A stretch of DNA of 64,000 nucleotides from a virus, in the IMG/VR virus record IMGVR_UViG_3300010160_000023, positions 124,001 to 188,000 of that record; one strand, given 5' to 3'. Position numbers and translations under genes: made by a program. The notes under the pieces were generated by a model. The model saw only the letters and a list, made by a program, of their open reading frames with translations. It did not search any database and was not told the origin of the DNA. This document shows, piece by piece, positions 40,642 to 49,463 of this stretch (positions are counted from its first letter, which is position 1; every line of letters starts with the position of its first letter).

Positions 40642-41013
40642 ATGAATATTACTATTTTGAGAGGAAATCTAGCTAGGGATCCAGAACTTCGCGTTGTGAA
40701 TACTGGAGGTAAGCAGACATCAGTAGTGAATTTTACTATTGCTGTATCTAGGGAATATACCAAGGCTAGTGGAGATAAGGATAAGGTCACATCTTTTATT
40801 AACTGCGAAGCATGGGATACTGGTGCTGAGATGATTGGCTCTTCTTTTAGGAAGGGTGATCTGGTCCTAGTTGAAGGCTCTTTGAGAAACGACACATGGG
40901 AGAAGGACGGTGTTAAGCATAGTAGTTTGAAGGTTCGAGTAAATAATTTCTCGAAGATTACTAAGCTTTCTAAGAATACCAAGACAGAGGAATCAGAAGC
41001 AGTAGCTTTCTGA
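40642..41013 (+). CDS. ssb: Single-stranded DNA-binding protein
   Basis: 123 residues. OB-fold SSB: MNITILRGNLARDPELRVVN, VVNFTIAVSREYTK, SFINCEAWDTGAEMI, FRKGDLVLVEGSLRNDTWEK. The usual acidic-amphipathic tip is weak: it ends in TKTEESEAVAF rather than DDDIPF. ATG 40642 with AAGGAG is clear; an upstream ATG at 40600 overlaps the promoter -10 and is rejected. It binds ssDNA in replication and recombination. Own promoter and terminator suggest separate, high expression. Confidence 0.92.
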   Translation: MNITILRGNLARDPELRVVNTGGKQTSVVNFTIAVSREYTKASGDKDKVTSFINCEAWDTGAEMIGSSFRKGDLVLVEGSLRNDTWEKDGVKHSSLKVRVNNFSKITKLSKNTKTEESEAVAF

Positions 41014-41045
41014 TTTATTATTCTCAATATCTCAAACAAGAAAAA

Positions 41046-41070
41046 GGGGGCTAAATGCCCCCTGCTTCTT
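41046..41070 (+). terminator. Intrinsic terminator after SSB
   Basis: GGGGGC, TAAAT loop, GCCCCC, followed by TGCTTCTT. The GC stem stands out in this AT-rich DNA. The T run is imperfect, so read-through into the next cassette is possible. Confidence 0.75.
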
Positions 41071-41081
41071 ATTAATATCAT

Positions 41082-42746
41082 ATGAAACAAAAATTAAAAA
41101 TCTTGATGTGTTCCGAAGCTAGTTTCTTAAGTTCTGGTTTTGCCACTTATGTTAAAGAAATATTAAATCGACTATATAAAACTGGTAAATATGATATTGC
41201 AGAATTTGCTTCTTATGGGATAGTAAATGATCCAAGAGACAGGGAGATTCCTTGGAGATACTATGCTAATGCTGTTAGAGATACTGATCCAAGACATAAA
41301 GAGTATATGTCTAGAGGAGAGAATCAGTTTGGACGATGGAGGTTTGAAAAGGTTTTATTAGACTTTCAACCAGACGTAGTAATAGACGTTAGAGACTATT
41401 GGATGACTGCTTACCAAGCACAATCTCCATTAAGGAAATATTTTCACTGGATCTTGATGCCAACTGTAGATTCAGAGCCACAACAAGAAGAATGGATAGA
41501 CACCTTCATATCTGCCGACAGTGTTTTTACCTATTCTGATTGGGGTGCAGACGTATTAAAAAGACAAAGCTCTAATCGCATAAACTATATAGATACAACT
41601 TCTCCGGGTGTTGATCTAGACACTTTCAAAATAATCCCAGAAAAAACAGAACTAAGAGGAATGTTCAATATTCCTTCGGATAGTTTTATTGTTGGATCCG
41701 TGATGCGTAATCAAAAAAGAAAACTAATTCCAGAACTCATGTCTTCTTTTAGAAAGTCCCTAGACCTACTAGAAGATAGCAATCCAGAGCTTGGAAGTAA
41801 ACTATTTCTATATCTACACACAAGTTATCCAGATGCAGGCTGGGATATCCCAGAGCTACTAAAAGAAAACAGACTAACAAATAAGGTTTTATTTACATAT
41901 GTTTGTAAAAAATGCAATACTATTAATTGTAGTACTTTTGTTGGAGCTTCAAAAGTTTGTGGTAAGTGTTTAGAAAAGTCTATGGTTATGCCGTCTGTTA
42001 CTAATGGTATTAATACAACGCAATTGAGCATGGTATATAATTTATTTGATATCTATGTTCAATATTCTATATGCGAAGGTTTTGGTATGCCACAGGTGGA
42101 AGCTGGTGCTTGCGGCCTTCCAATTATAACAGTAGATTATAGCGCTATGTGTGATATTGTTGACAAGTTAGAAGCAACCCCTATTGTACCAAAAACAAAG
42201 TTTAAAGAGCTGGAGACAAAAGCAATAAGGGTATATCCAGACAATGATCAGCTAACTCAAGAAATTATCAAGTATGCTACTATGCCAAAACCAGTACTTT
42301 CTAAAAAGGGACAAGAAACTAGAAGTTTAACTGAGAAACACTATAACTGGGATACAATAGCTTCAAAATGGGAAAAGCATCTTGATAAAATTGACTCAAG
42401 TTACAGAGCAGACTGGAATACTAATCCTCAATATCTTTTACAGATTCCTGATGATATTAAACCTGATCACAAGAGTTTTTTCGAGACAACCAATAAAATA
42501 TGTTCTTTGTCTTTAAAAGATCCTTCACAAATGAGTTCCATGTCTTTTTTAACCATGTTGAAAGAAGCTGATTATGGTTTCTCTTTGCATGGAACTAATA
42601 TACAAAAATATCCCTATACGAATATCTTGGATTACATTAAAACAGTTATAGACAATAATAATCAGGCAGAACAGGTCAGATCTAATAAGCTAAAATTTAG
42701 TGATGATTTTATTGAATATGCCCACATTAAAGAACAAACAAAATGA
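41082..42746 (+). CDS. GT4-type glycosyltransferase with inserted zinc ribbon
   Basis: 554 residues. N-terminal ILMCSEASFLSSGFATYVKE and a PTVDSEPQQEEW segment, then the donor-domain blocks NYIDTTSPGVDLDTFKI, FIVGSVMRNQKRKLIPELM and the GT4 site YSICEGFGMPQVEAGACGLP. Between them, about 275-305, lies VCKKCNTINCSTF with CGKCLEK, a four-Cys zinc-ribbon insertion that ordinary GT4 enzymes lack. First gene of cassette 2, with an ATGA overlap to the next. It is the most canonical enzyme of this cassette. Confidence 0.83.
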   Translation: MKQKLKILMCSEASFLSSGFATYVKEILNRLYKTGKYDIAEFASYGIVNDPRDREIPWRYYANAVRDTDPRHKEYMSRGENQFGRWRFEKVLLDFQPDVVIDVRDYWMTAYQAQSPLRKYFHWILMPTVDSEPQQEEWIDTFISADSVFTYSDWGADVLKRQSSNRINYIDTTSPGVDLDTFKIIPEKTELRGMFNIPSDSFIVGSVMRNQKRKLIPELMSSFRKSLDLLEDSNPELGSKLFLYLHTSYPDAGWDIPELLKENRLTNKVLFTYVCKKCNTINCSTFVGASKVCGKCLEKSMVMPSVTNGINTTQLSMVYNLFDIYVQYSICEGFGMPQVEAGACGLPIITVDYSAMCDIVDKLEATPIVPKTKFKELETKAIRVYPDNDQLTQEIIKYATMPKPVLSKKGQETRSLTEKHYNWDTIASKWEKHLDKIDSSYRADWNTNPQYLLQIPDDIKPDHKSFFETTNKICSLSLKDPSQMSSMSFLTMLKEADYGFSLHGTNIQKYPYTNILDYIKTVIDNNNQAEQVRSNKLKFSDDFIEYAHIKEQTK

Positions 42747-43774
42747 ATATACTTTATATAGGACCATATAGACAGTTGGATTATATAGGACAAGCTTCTA
42801 GAAGATATATTCAATCTCTTTTAGATCAAACAAAAAAGAAAAATGAGATTCTTAAACTACATACAAGACCTATTTGTATCGAATCAAACTTAATAATTAA
42901 GGACTATTCTAGTCTTTATGAAAAATTTGATGAATCAGTAGAAAAGTATTCTATAATTGTTCAGCATCTCCCTTTGGAATATTTATCTGTATATAAAAAC
43001 TGCTATAATATAGCAATACCTATAGTGGATGCTAGATTAGTTGATGCTTCCAATAATAATCATTATTCTAAACTGAATGAGTTTGATTATCTATTAATAG
43101 ATAGTATTAGAACTAAAGAGTTCTTAAAAAGATCTAATATAAAAACTAAACTAGATATTTTTTCAGAACATCTTATACCAGATCCCAGAACTCTCAATCA
43201 AAGATACAATCTAGGAGAGGCTAATGACTTATTTAAGTTTGGATTTATAGGACCATATAAAAAAAATGAACAAATTATTCAAAAACTTATCATAGCCTAT
43301 ACTATTGCTTTTAGATCAGATATAAAGACTCATTTAGTTTTATTTTTAAGAGGAACAGCCCAAGATAAATCTGATATAGAAACATTCTATAAAAATACTC
43401 TGAAAAGACTGAATATAGTAAATGATGAAAATAGAATATCTTTTATTTTTAGCGACCTAAATGAAACCGAAAGTTTTGTAGCTATAAATAGTATAGATTG
43501 TTACTTATCAATCAATGATGATATTCAATATGTTTTATATGAAAACTATGCAATGAGTTCAAAAAAGCTAGTTTTATCCAACAAAGATATTTCTATTATT
43601 AAAACGCCAGCTATTGATATTGGTGATCACTATTTTAGCGGAAATATTATAGGCTCTCTAACAACAGAAGATATTATGCAGAAAATGCTACTAGCAGCGA
43701 ACAATAACCATAAGAGGAGCAAGTCTCCAGATTACCCAAAACTAGGAGGATTTATATGCAAAAATCCTTTATAA
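42743..43774 (+). CDS. GT-B-like sugar-cassette protein
   Basis: 343 residues. Starts MNILYIGPYRQLDYIGQASR, as GT4 N-domains do, with FKFGFIGPYKKNEQIIQKLI as a donor-domain start, but the E-x7-E donor motif is replaced by YLSINDDIQYVLYENYAMSS. Probably a divergent or non-catalytic GT-B. ATGA overlap upstream, 19-base overlap downstream. Confidence 0.6.
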   Translation: MNILYIGPYRQLDYIGQASRRYIQSLLDQTKKKNEILKLHTRPICIESNLIIKDYSSLYEKFDESVEKYSIIVQHLPLEYLSVYKNCYNIAIPIVDARLVDASNNNHYSKLNEFDYLLIDSIRTKEFLKRSNIKTKLDIFSEHLIPDPRTLNQRYNLGEANDLFKFGFIGPYKKNEQIIQKLIIAYTIAFRSDIKTHLVLFLRGTAQDKSDIETFYKNTLKRLNIVNDENRISFIFSDLNETESFVAINSIDCYLSINDDIQYVLYENYAMSSKKLVLSNKDISIIKTPAIDIGDHYFSGNIIGSLTTEDIMQKMLLAANNNHKRSKSPDYPKLGGFICKNPL

Positions 43775-44643
43775 CTAATAATATTATTAAGGCAGCAATA
43801 TCTAATACTTCTAAGTATAAAAATTTTAATATTCTATATACGAAATCTAATACTTTATTTGATATGTTATTATCTCAAGTAGACGGTATTTGTCTTACAG
43901 AGATATCAAAACTACCAGAAAATATACTATATAGTTTTTCATATGATTTTTTTCTATCTAATAATCCTATAGAATACTCAGACCTTCTACCTACTATCAA
44001 AAATTTCCATCTTAAAGATATTGTACTGTTCCATTCTTTCCCTGATAGTTCAGTAAAAAAAGAGGACAAATTTCTAATTCGTCAAACCTTCAAAAATAGT
44101 AAAACAATATCAACTAAAGAAGATATAAAGGATAGTTGGGAAATACCAAATTCAGAGGTTATAAAGTATGGTATTCCAAAATCAGATAGGCTAGACATAT
44201 CATCACCAATCAAGAAATCTGTTATTCTATTAAATTTAGAACAGTCCAGGTCAATAGATATGCTATATCATCATATAAAAAATTATATTCCTAATGTTGA
44301 TATGATTAAAGATATTAGTAACTCTTCACTAGAAGAAATTTATAGTGTTTTAAGTCAATATAAGGTATGTATAGATATAAAATCAGAGATTAATTGTTTA
44401 ATTGCTATATATTGTGGATGTAAGACTATTTCATCAGCCAATATGTTTGAGTCTGGCGCTTTAGTTTTAGATGACTATAATAATATAGTTGAGATTCTTA
44501 GTAAAGAAATAGAATCATACTCTCTAGAAAAAAGTCTCGAAAATCAAAATACTATATTAGAAAAATATAATTTCCAAACTTTTAATAATTCTTTTCTCTC
44601 TATATTTAATGATTTAATTAAGGAATCTTTTGTATATGAATAA
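43756..44643 (+). CDS. Divergent GT-B-like protein
   Basis: 295 residues. DIVLFHSFPDSSVKKEDKFL, VIKYGIPKSDRL (like the V-I-x-x-G-V linker of GT-B), SVILLNLEQSRSIDMLYHHI and VCIDIKSEINCLIAIYCGCK (donor-domain region without the usual acidic pair). Likely a GT-B relative that has lost canonical catalytic residues. AAGGAG-like site inside the previous gene. Confidence 0.55.
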   Translation: MQKSFITNNIIKAAISNTSKYKNFNILYTKSNTLFDMLLSQVDGICLTEISKLPENILYSFSYDFFLSNNPIEYSDLLPTIKNFHLKDIVLFHSFPDSSVKKEDKFLIRQTFKNSKTISTKEDIKDSWEIPNSEVIKYGIPKSDRLDISSPIKKSVILLNLEQSRSIDMLYHHIKNYIPNVDMIKDISNSSLEEIYSVLSQYKVCIDIKSEINCLIAIYCGCKTISSANMFESGALVLDDYNNIVEILSKEIESYSLEKSLENQNTILEKYNFQTFNNSFLSIFNDLIKESFVYE

Positions 44644-45061
44644 GCCAATTAATATCTACTACAATAAACATAAAAATATTATACAGGAATTTGACAACAT
44701 AGAGATTAACGATATTGAAAATTTAGTAAATTTTTCTGTCTCTAATATCTATTGTTCATGCTTGAACTATTTTGAAAAATCTATAATTAATGCTATTTTA
44801 GTGTTGCTCTTTAAAAAACTAAAGCCAGAGGGTCTTCTTGTTATCAGTTTTACTGATTTAAAAGAATCCTCAAAAAGATATTACGAGAATAGTATCAGTG
44901 ACGAGCAATTGATGGAGAATCTTTTAAGTCACAAATCCATTCTTTCTATATCAGCAATTAAAAAGATGATAGAAGACGACCCCTCTGTTAAAATAGTAAA
45001 AATTGATTACGATCATCAAAATCTTAAAATTAATCTCACCCTACAGAGAATATCTATATGA
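44636..45061 (+). CDS. Truncated methyltransferase-fold protein
   Basis: 141 residues. SNIYCSCLNYFEKSIINAIL and VLLFKKLKPEGLLVISFTDL match the second half of class I methyltransferases (motif V/VI, K-L-K-P-x-G-x-L), but the N-terminal SAM-binding motif I is absent, so it cannot bind SAM normally. AAGGAA lies before ATG 44636. It overlaps both neighbours. Confidence 0.6.
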   Translation: MNKPINIYYNKHKNIIQEFDNIEINDIENLVNFSVSNIYCSCLNYFEKSIINAILVLLFKKLKPEGLLVISFTDLKESSKRYYENSISDEQLMENLLSHKSILSISAIKKMIEDDPSVKIVKIDYDHQNLKINLTLQRISI

Positions 45062-45798
45062 GTAATACTAATTGTGAAAAATGTTTGTTTGCAGATTACG
45101 CCGATAGTGCTGAACCATGCAAAATTCATATCATAGATATGATAAAAGATGAACATGCCACTTCTGTAAAAAATAACTTCTATTATATCCAAAATTATAA
45201 GTGTCATTATGGGTTTGATTTGAAAACATACGATGAAAATAAAAATAAAATTGGATCTATAGAAGATCTTAAAAAAACCATTAAAAACAATAACATTATC
45301 TCTTATTATCTAATAATAGAAACAGATCTATCAAAAATAGAAGAATTATGCGATAGTATAAATTCTTTGACTATTCCTCCAAGGTGCGTATCTCTGATAA
45401 TGCACAAAAATGATAATACTGACCAAACTATTCAAACTCTAAAAACAAAAATTAATAAAGAGATAGAATGGAAAATTCATAATTTCTTAGAAGAAATATC
45501 TTTAGCAGAAGCTATTTATACGATACTGGATACAAATATGAATAAAAATCAATCTGTTTATTTTTGGGTAAATTGTAATAATGATTACTCCTCATGGAAT
45601 AAAGATATTGAAAATATTAGCGATTACATTACTATTAAACAGCCTGTATGTCATGTTTTATTAAGAAATCCATCAGATAGTTTGGATGGTTTATTTTTAC
45701 CTTTTGATAATTATAGGACTTTGATCCAAGAATTAGATCCTGACATCTCCAAAGCTATATCCTTAATTAAAAATCCAAGAATCATATACTATGCTTGA
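45058..45798 (+). CDS. Cys-cluster protein with degenerate GT2-like domain
   Basis: 246 residues. N-terminal CEKCLFADYADSAEPCKIHI is a possible metal site. From about 85 a GT-A-like order appears (YYLIIETDLSKIEELCDSIN, RCVSLIMHKNDNTDQT, SLAEAIYTILDTNMNKN), yet the place of DxD reads YFWVNCNNDYSSW. Probably non-catalytic. ATGA overlaps on both sides. Role unknown. Confidence 0.55.
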   Translation: MSNTNCEKCLFADYADSAEPCKIHIIDMIKDEHATSVKNNFYYIQNYKCHYGFDLKTYDENKNKIGSIEDLKKTIKNNNIISYYLIIETDLSKIEELCDSINSLTIPPRCVSLIMHKNDNTDQTIQTLKTKINKEIEWKIHNFLEEISLAEAIYTILDTNMNKNQSVYFWVNCNNDYSSWNKDIENISDYITIKQPVCHVLLRNPSDSLDGLFLPFDNYRTLIQELDPDISKAISLIKNPRIIYYA

Positions 45799-46453
45799 TG
45801 CTTTAATAATAGCCCCAGAAATTACTAAAGGAATGAAATCAGTAGGATCCAAAGCATTACTAAAAATACGCAGTTCTTTGTTCGTTTTAGAATATCAAAT
45901 ACAACAGCTTAAAAAGTTAGATAAGAAAATAAACATAACCATAGCTACTGGTTTTGAGTCAGATAAGATCAAGAAAATATTCGGGACCCAACCAAGAATA
46001 GACATTATCTATAATGAACATTATCAAAAAACCAATCAAGCAAAATGTTTGGGTTTATTTTTAGAACAATATGGCCCAAAGCCTTTGCTAGTTATTAGTA
46101 ATGGGGTTCTATTTAAAAACTTTCCCTTCTTCGATACCGATAGATCTAAAATTTTCTTGATAGACAAACCAAAAGCTAATTTTACCATAGGTTGTAGTGA
46201 ATCTGAAAAGATAGAATATCTATTCTACGATTTACCTACGCAATGGTCTGAGTGCGTATTTTTGAATCAAGAAGCAACTAGCACATTAAAAGATATGTTT
46301 GATAAGCATCTCTATGATCAAATGTATCTCTTTGAACTACTAAATACTTTAATATCTCATAATATACATTTTGATAAAAATATACTATCGAAAAAAAATA
46401 TTATGAAAATCAATGGGACCAAGGATATCTCTAGGGCTAAAATCTTTATATGA
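45791..46453 (+). CDS. Degenerate sugar-nucleotidyltransferase-like protein
   Basis: 220 residues. KALLKIRSSLFVLEYQIQQL with ITIATGFESDKIKKIF is the start of a sugar-1-phosphate nucleotidyltransferase fold, but the G-x-G-T-R signature reads APEITKGMKSVG and the metal-binding Asp strand reads LLVISNGVLFKN. Activity is therefore doubtful. It would otherwise supply NDP-sugars to the cassette. Coupled on both sides by ATGA overlaps. Confidence 0.55.
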   Translation: MLDALIIAPEITKGMKSVGSKALLKIRSSLFVLEYQIQQLKKLDKKINITIATGFESDKIKKIFGTQPRIDIIYNEHYQKTNQAKCLGLFLEQYGPKPLLVISNGVLFKNFPFFDTDRSKIFLIDKPKANFTIGCSESEKIEYLFYDLPTQWSECVFLNQEATSTLKDMFDKHLYDQMYLFELLNTLISHNIHFDKNILSKKNIMKINGTKDISRAKIFI

Positions 46454-47148
46454 AAATTTTTATACAGAACGCCGACGATAAGTTTATTAATAATTTAAGT
46501 CTTATTAAGGATGATGAAAATTTAATTGCTTGTGGAGATATACAAGACAATCTTTATCAAATTTATTATAGGTATGGATTTGACTGTTATATCTTTTTAG
46601 CTTCTAAATTCCACAAAGAAACTTTTCAATTCATTTTAGAATTTGGTCAAAAAACAAAGTGTTTTATTTACCATGATATTTTTAGACCAGAAATTATAGA
46701 AAATAATAAAGGGCTCTGTAAGCATCTTGTAAACGAAAAAGGAATTGATAATACTATTCTAATTCCAACATTAGTTAATAGAGAAATTTTTAACAATCAA
46801 AAACTTGAACGTTTTCACAAAATATCTTGTTTTATTGATAAGATAGAAGAAATACCAGAACAACTTTTAAAGAAAATATATCCTAACTCTAAGCTTGAAA
46901 TCAAGCTTTTTAATAATGAAAAAATCAAACACCCTCTTAATATAGGAAAACTACAAGAAAAAGAAAAAGCAGAAATTTTAAATAAATCTGAATTTTTCCT
47001 TTCTTTAGATGGATTTTATGAGACAGAAGCCTTTTGTTGTGGAGCTAAAGTGATTGATATTGAATCAGTAGAAACTCTAGAATCAAAAAATATTAGTCTC
47101 GAAAATGTTCAATCTTATCAAAACTTTTTTAGAGATCTTTTAGTATGA
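46450..47148 (+). CDS. Divergent GT-B-like protein
   Basis: 232 residues. CFIYHDIFRPEIIENNKGLC, ILIPTLVNREIFNNQKLERF (interdomain P-x-x-V-N-x-E-x-F as in GT4) and FFLSLDGFYETEAFCCGAKV. The last segment resembles a GT4 donor region lacking one acidic residue. Short for a GT-B enzyme (usually 350 or more). ATGA overlap to the next gene. Confidence 0.55.
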   Translation: MKIFIQNADDKFINNLSLIKDDENLIACGDIQDNLYQIYYRYGFDCYIFLASKFHKETFQFILEFGQKTKCFIYHDIFRPEIIENNKGLCKHLVNEKGIDNTILIPTLVNREIFNNQKLERFHKISCFIDKIEEIPEQLLKKIYPNSKLEIKLFNNEKIKHPLNIGKLQEKEKAEILNKSEFFLSLDGFYETEAFCCGAKVIDIESVETLESKNISLENVQSYQNFFRDLLV

Positions 47149-47609
47149 AACAAAATATGAACGACCTAGGTTTGTTAATGATCAAGCTAGAGAACAATCA
47201 AAGAAATAGCAGAATACTAGATACTGCTAAAAAAATATATGAAAATAATCCGTATTCTCAGGTGTGTATTTTTAATAGCTATTCTGAGCTTATAGATAAT
47301 AAAAATATACCGATACTACATATTAGTGATAGTAAATTTTTTAATGGCAACTTACTAGTATTAGACATCCCCTCTTTAATTTTATCCAAAAATTTTCCTA
47401 ATATTCAAAATAGATTTTTTTATGCTGAAAATATTCCTTGGACTGAATCTTATGAAGATTACAGTTATTGGGAATCTATTTTTAAGCATCCAAATTTAAA
47501 AATTATAACCAAGAATCAAACACTTAGCGATATATATGAAATTTGTTGGACCAAGCCTTTAGGAATATCGGAGAACTTAGATTATGACGACATCAAACAC
47601 TTCCTATAA
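47145..47609 (+). CDS. Hypothetical cassette 2 protein
   Basis: 154 residues. VCIFNSYSELIDNKNIPILH and FFYAENIPWTESYEDYSYWE, then LKIITKNQTLSDIYEICWTK. The last block resembles the acceptor-side region of GT-B proteins, but the length allows only one domain. It overlaps the nuclease that follows by 26 bases. Function unknown. Confidence 0.6.
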   Translation: MKQNMNDLGLLMIKLENNQRNSRILDTAKKIYENNPYSQVCIFNSYSELIDNKNIPILHISDSKFFNGNLLVLDIPSLILSKNFPNIQNRFFYAENIPWTESYEDYSYWESIFKHPNLKIITKNQTLSDIYEICWTKPLGISENLDYDDIKHFL

Positions 47610-48390
47610 TCATCTTTCAGATCCTGAAAAGAAAAAGATTATTACTCAATTATATGTAGATAAGCAAAAAAGTTTTGCTGATATTGCTAAAGAATATGGG
47701 ACTTATGCTAATAAAATTAGGAGAGATGCTGTATCTTTTAATCTTCCAATCAGAGACAAGTCGGCTGCTCAAAAGAACGCACTAAAAACAGGCAAACACA
47801 AGCACCCAACCAAAGGACAAAAAAGAACAGATGATGAAAAGAACAAAATAGGTTTGGGGGTTATGAAATCTTGGGAGGATTTGGATGATGCAACACTAGA
47901 GAGTCGCAAGCAAAAAAGCAAAGAGTCTTGGGAAAAAATGGATCAAGACACTAAGCAAAATATTATAAGGTTGGCAAATAATGCAGTTAGAGAAAGTAGT
48001 AAGGCTGGTTCAAAACTAGAGAAGTTCATGTTGCAAAATCTGATAGCTGATGGATTCAGAGTTGATTTTCATAAAGAGCAAACTCTATCAAATACCAAGT
48101 TGCAAATAGACCTGTTTCTTCCTACAATGAATACAGCTATAGAAATAGACGGCCCATCTCACTTTCTTCCAGTTTGGGGAGAAGATGCCTTGGCTAAGAA
48201 TATATCTTATGATCAAAAAAAGCAAGGACTGATTTTAGGAAAAGGTTTAGCTCTTATAAGAATCAAACAAACTAAAGATTTTTCAAAGACCAGAGCTTCA
48301 TTATTGTATAGCGGACTTAAAGAACTCTTGATTAAAATTTCAAATAAATTTCCAGAACCAGACAATAGGAATTTCCAAATAGAGGATTAA
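47584..48390 (+). CDS. HTH plus Vsr-like endonuclease (free-standing, homing-type candidate)
   Basis: 268 residues. N-terminal HTH (LYVDKQKSFADIAKEYGTYA), NUMOD3-like repeats (HPTKGQKRTDDEKNKIGLGV; LESRKQKSKESWEKMDQDTK), then a C-terminal nuclease with KLQIDLFLPTMNTAIEIDGP, SHFLPVWGEDAL and GLALIRIKQTKDF, the D-E-x-D-G core of Vsr/PD-(D/E)XK enzymes. The DNA-binding repeats plus nuclease plan is that of mobile phage endonucleases. It overlaps the end of cassette 2. Confidence 0.82.
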   Translation: MTTSNTSYNHLSDPEKKKIITQLYVDKQKSFADIAKEYGTYANKIRRDAVSFNLPIRDKSAAQKNALKTGKHKHPTKGQKRTDDEKNKIGLGVMKSWEDLDDATLESRKQKSKESWEKMDQDTKQNIIRLANNAVRESSKAGSKLEKFMLQNLIADGFRVDFHKEQTLSNTKLQIDLFLPTMNTAIEIDGPSHFLPVWGEDALAKNISYDQKKQGLILGKGLALIRIKQTKDFSKTRASLLYSGLKELLIKISNKFPEPDNRNFQIED

Positions 48391-48395
48391 TAATT

Positions 48396-49136
48396 ATGAT
48401 GGCAAAAAATAAGAAAGAAACTGAAGAAAAGATTGTTCCAGAAAAAGAGGAGGCAGATGTAGTGGTTAGGGTTGTCTCTCCTAATGATTTAGAGTGGACA
48501 GATCATGTTCTAGGTTTATTGAGCGACGATGAAAAGATAGCCGGAAATCCTACAACAGACGGATTAAGACGTATATTTGAAGTGGCATTAAATTGTGATG
48601 TTATTGAAGCTATCACAGAAATAGTTCAAGCTCCAACTCCAGAGAACGAAAAAAGAGCTACCGCCACTCACACCATACGCTATGTATTAAAAGGAGATGT
48701 CTCAGATGACATGAACGTTAAATATCGGGCTGTCACAGGCGCTGCTGACGTTTATTGGGGCAACTGTGACAAGATCTACCGTAATCATCCTACTGCTGTA
48801 GCAGAAACACGAGCAGAGGGACGAGCATTACGTCGAGCTTTAAAGCTTAGGAAAGTTGTTGCAGCAGAAGAGATTGCCAAGGATATTGAGGATCATCCTG
48901 ATGAAAATTCTGTATCTAAAATTACAAATAATCAGATAAATTTCATTGACGTAATGGCAAAAAGGCTTAATATAAATGTTAGTAAGCTCTTGGAGACTAA
49001 CTCTCTGGAGTTTAAGAATATCTATGTTTTGTCTCATGAAGATGCTGTAACGGTTATACGATTGCTATCATCTTATCAGCAGAATATGGATAAAATACCA
49101 CAAGAATTATCTGGCTATAATAATGAATGGAAATAA
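48396..49136 (+). CDS. Conserved phage protein, possible ssDNA-annealing type
   Basis: 246 residues. Charged N-terminus; core RVVSPNDLEWTDHVLGLLSD, NPTTDGLRRIFEVALNCDVI, YRAVTGAADVYWGNC and NHPTAVAETRAEGRALRRAL, then a C-terminal small domain (ITNNQINFIDVMAKRLNINV). The AETRAEGRALR block and the separate tail recall Rad52/ERF-type annealing proteins, but I am not sure. GAGGA precedes ATG. With recA and ssb in the window, recombination is a reasonable guess. Confidence 0.6.
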   Translation: MMAKNKKETEEKIVPEKEEADVVVRVVSPNDLEWTDHVLGLLSDDEKIAGNPTTDGLRRIFEVALNCDVIEAITEIVQAPTPENEKRATATHTIRYVLKGDVSDDMNVKYRAVTGAADVYWGNCDKIYRNHPTAVAETRAEGRALRRALKLRKVVAAEEIAKDIEDHPDENSVSKITNNQINFIDVMAKRLNINVSKLLETNSLEFKNIYVLSHEDAVTVIRLLSSYQQNMDKIPQELSGYNNEWK

Positions 49137-49138
49137 CT

Positions 49139-49462
49139 ATGAAAGTAAAATATAAGGCTAATGATAAGTTGGAATTTGAACTAGAAGGTTCTGGTCAAAA
49201 GGAAGTATTTAAGGAATTGGCACTAATTCAAGAGATCTTCTCTGAAGATAAGTGCGGACTTTGTGGATGTTCCAGCATTAAGTTCGTTGTTAGGAATGTT
49301 GATGCTAATGATTATTATGAGCTAAGATGCACAGAACCTAAGTGTGGTGCTACTCTTTCTTTTGGTCAACACAAGAAGGGTGGAACATTATTTCCCAAGA
49401 GAAAAGATGATGAAAATAATTATCTTCCAAATAAGGGTTGGCATAAATATAAGAAAGAATGA
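49139..49462 (+). CDS. Zinc-ribbon phage protein
   Basis: 107 residues. LEGSGQKEVFKELALIQEIF, then zinc pairs KCGLCGCSS and CTEPKCGATLSFGQHKKGGT with LFPKR, as seen in small phage proteins that travel with annealing-type proteins. ATG 49139 is used; an upstream in-frame ATG at 49127 overlaps the previous gene. Last rightward gene; it converges on the giant genes. Confidence 0.75.
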   Translation: MKVKYKANDKLEFELEGSGQKEVFKELALIQEIFSEDKCGLCGCSSIKFVVRNVDANDYYELRCTEPKCGATLSFGQHKKGGTLFPKRKDDENNYLPNKGWHKYKKE

Positions 49463-49463
49463 A

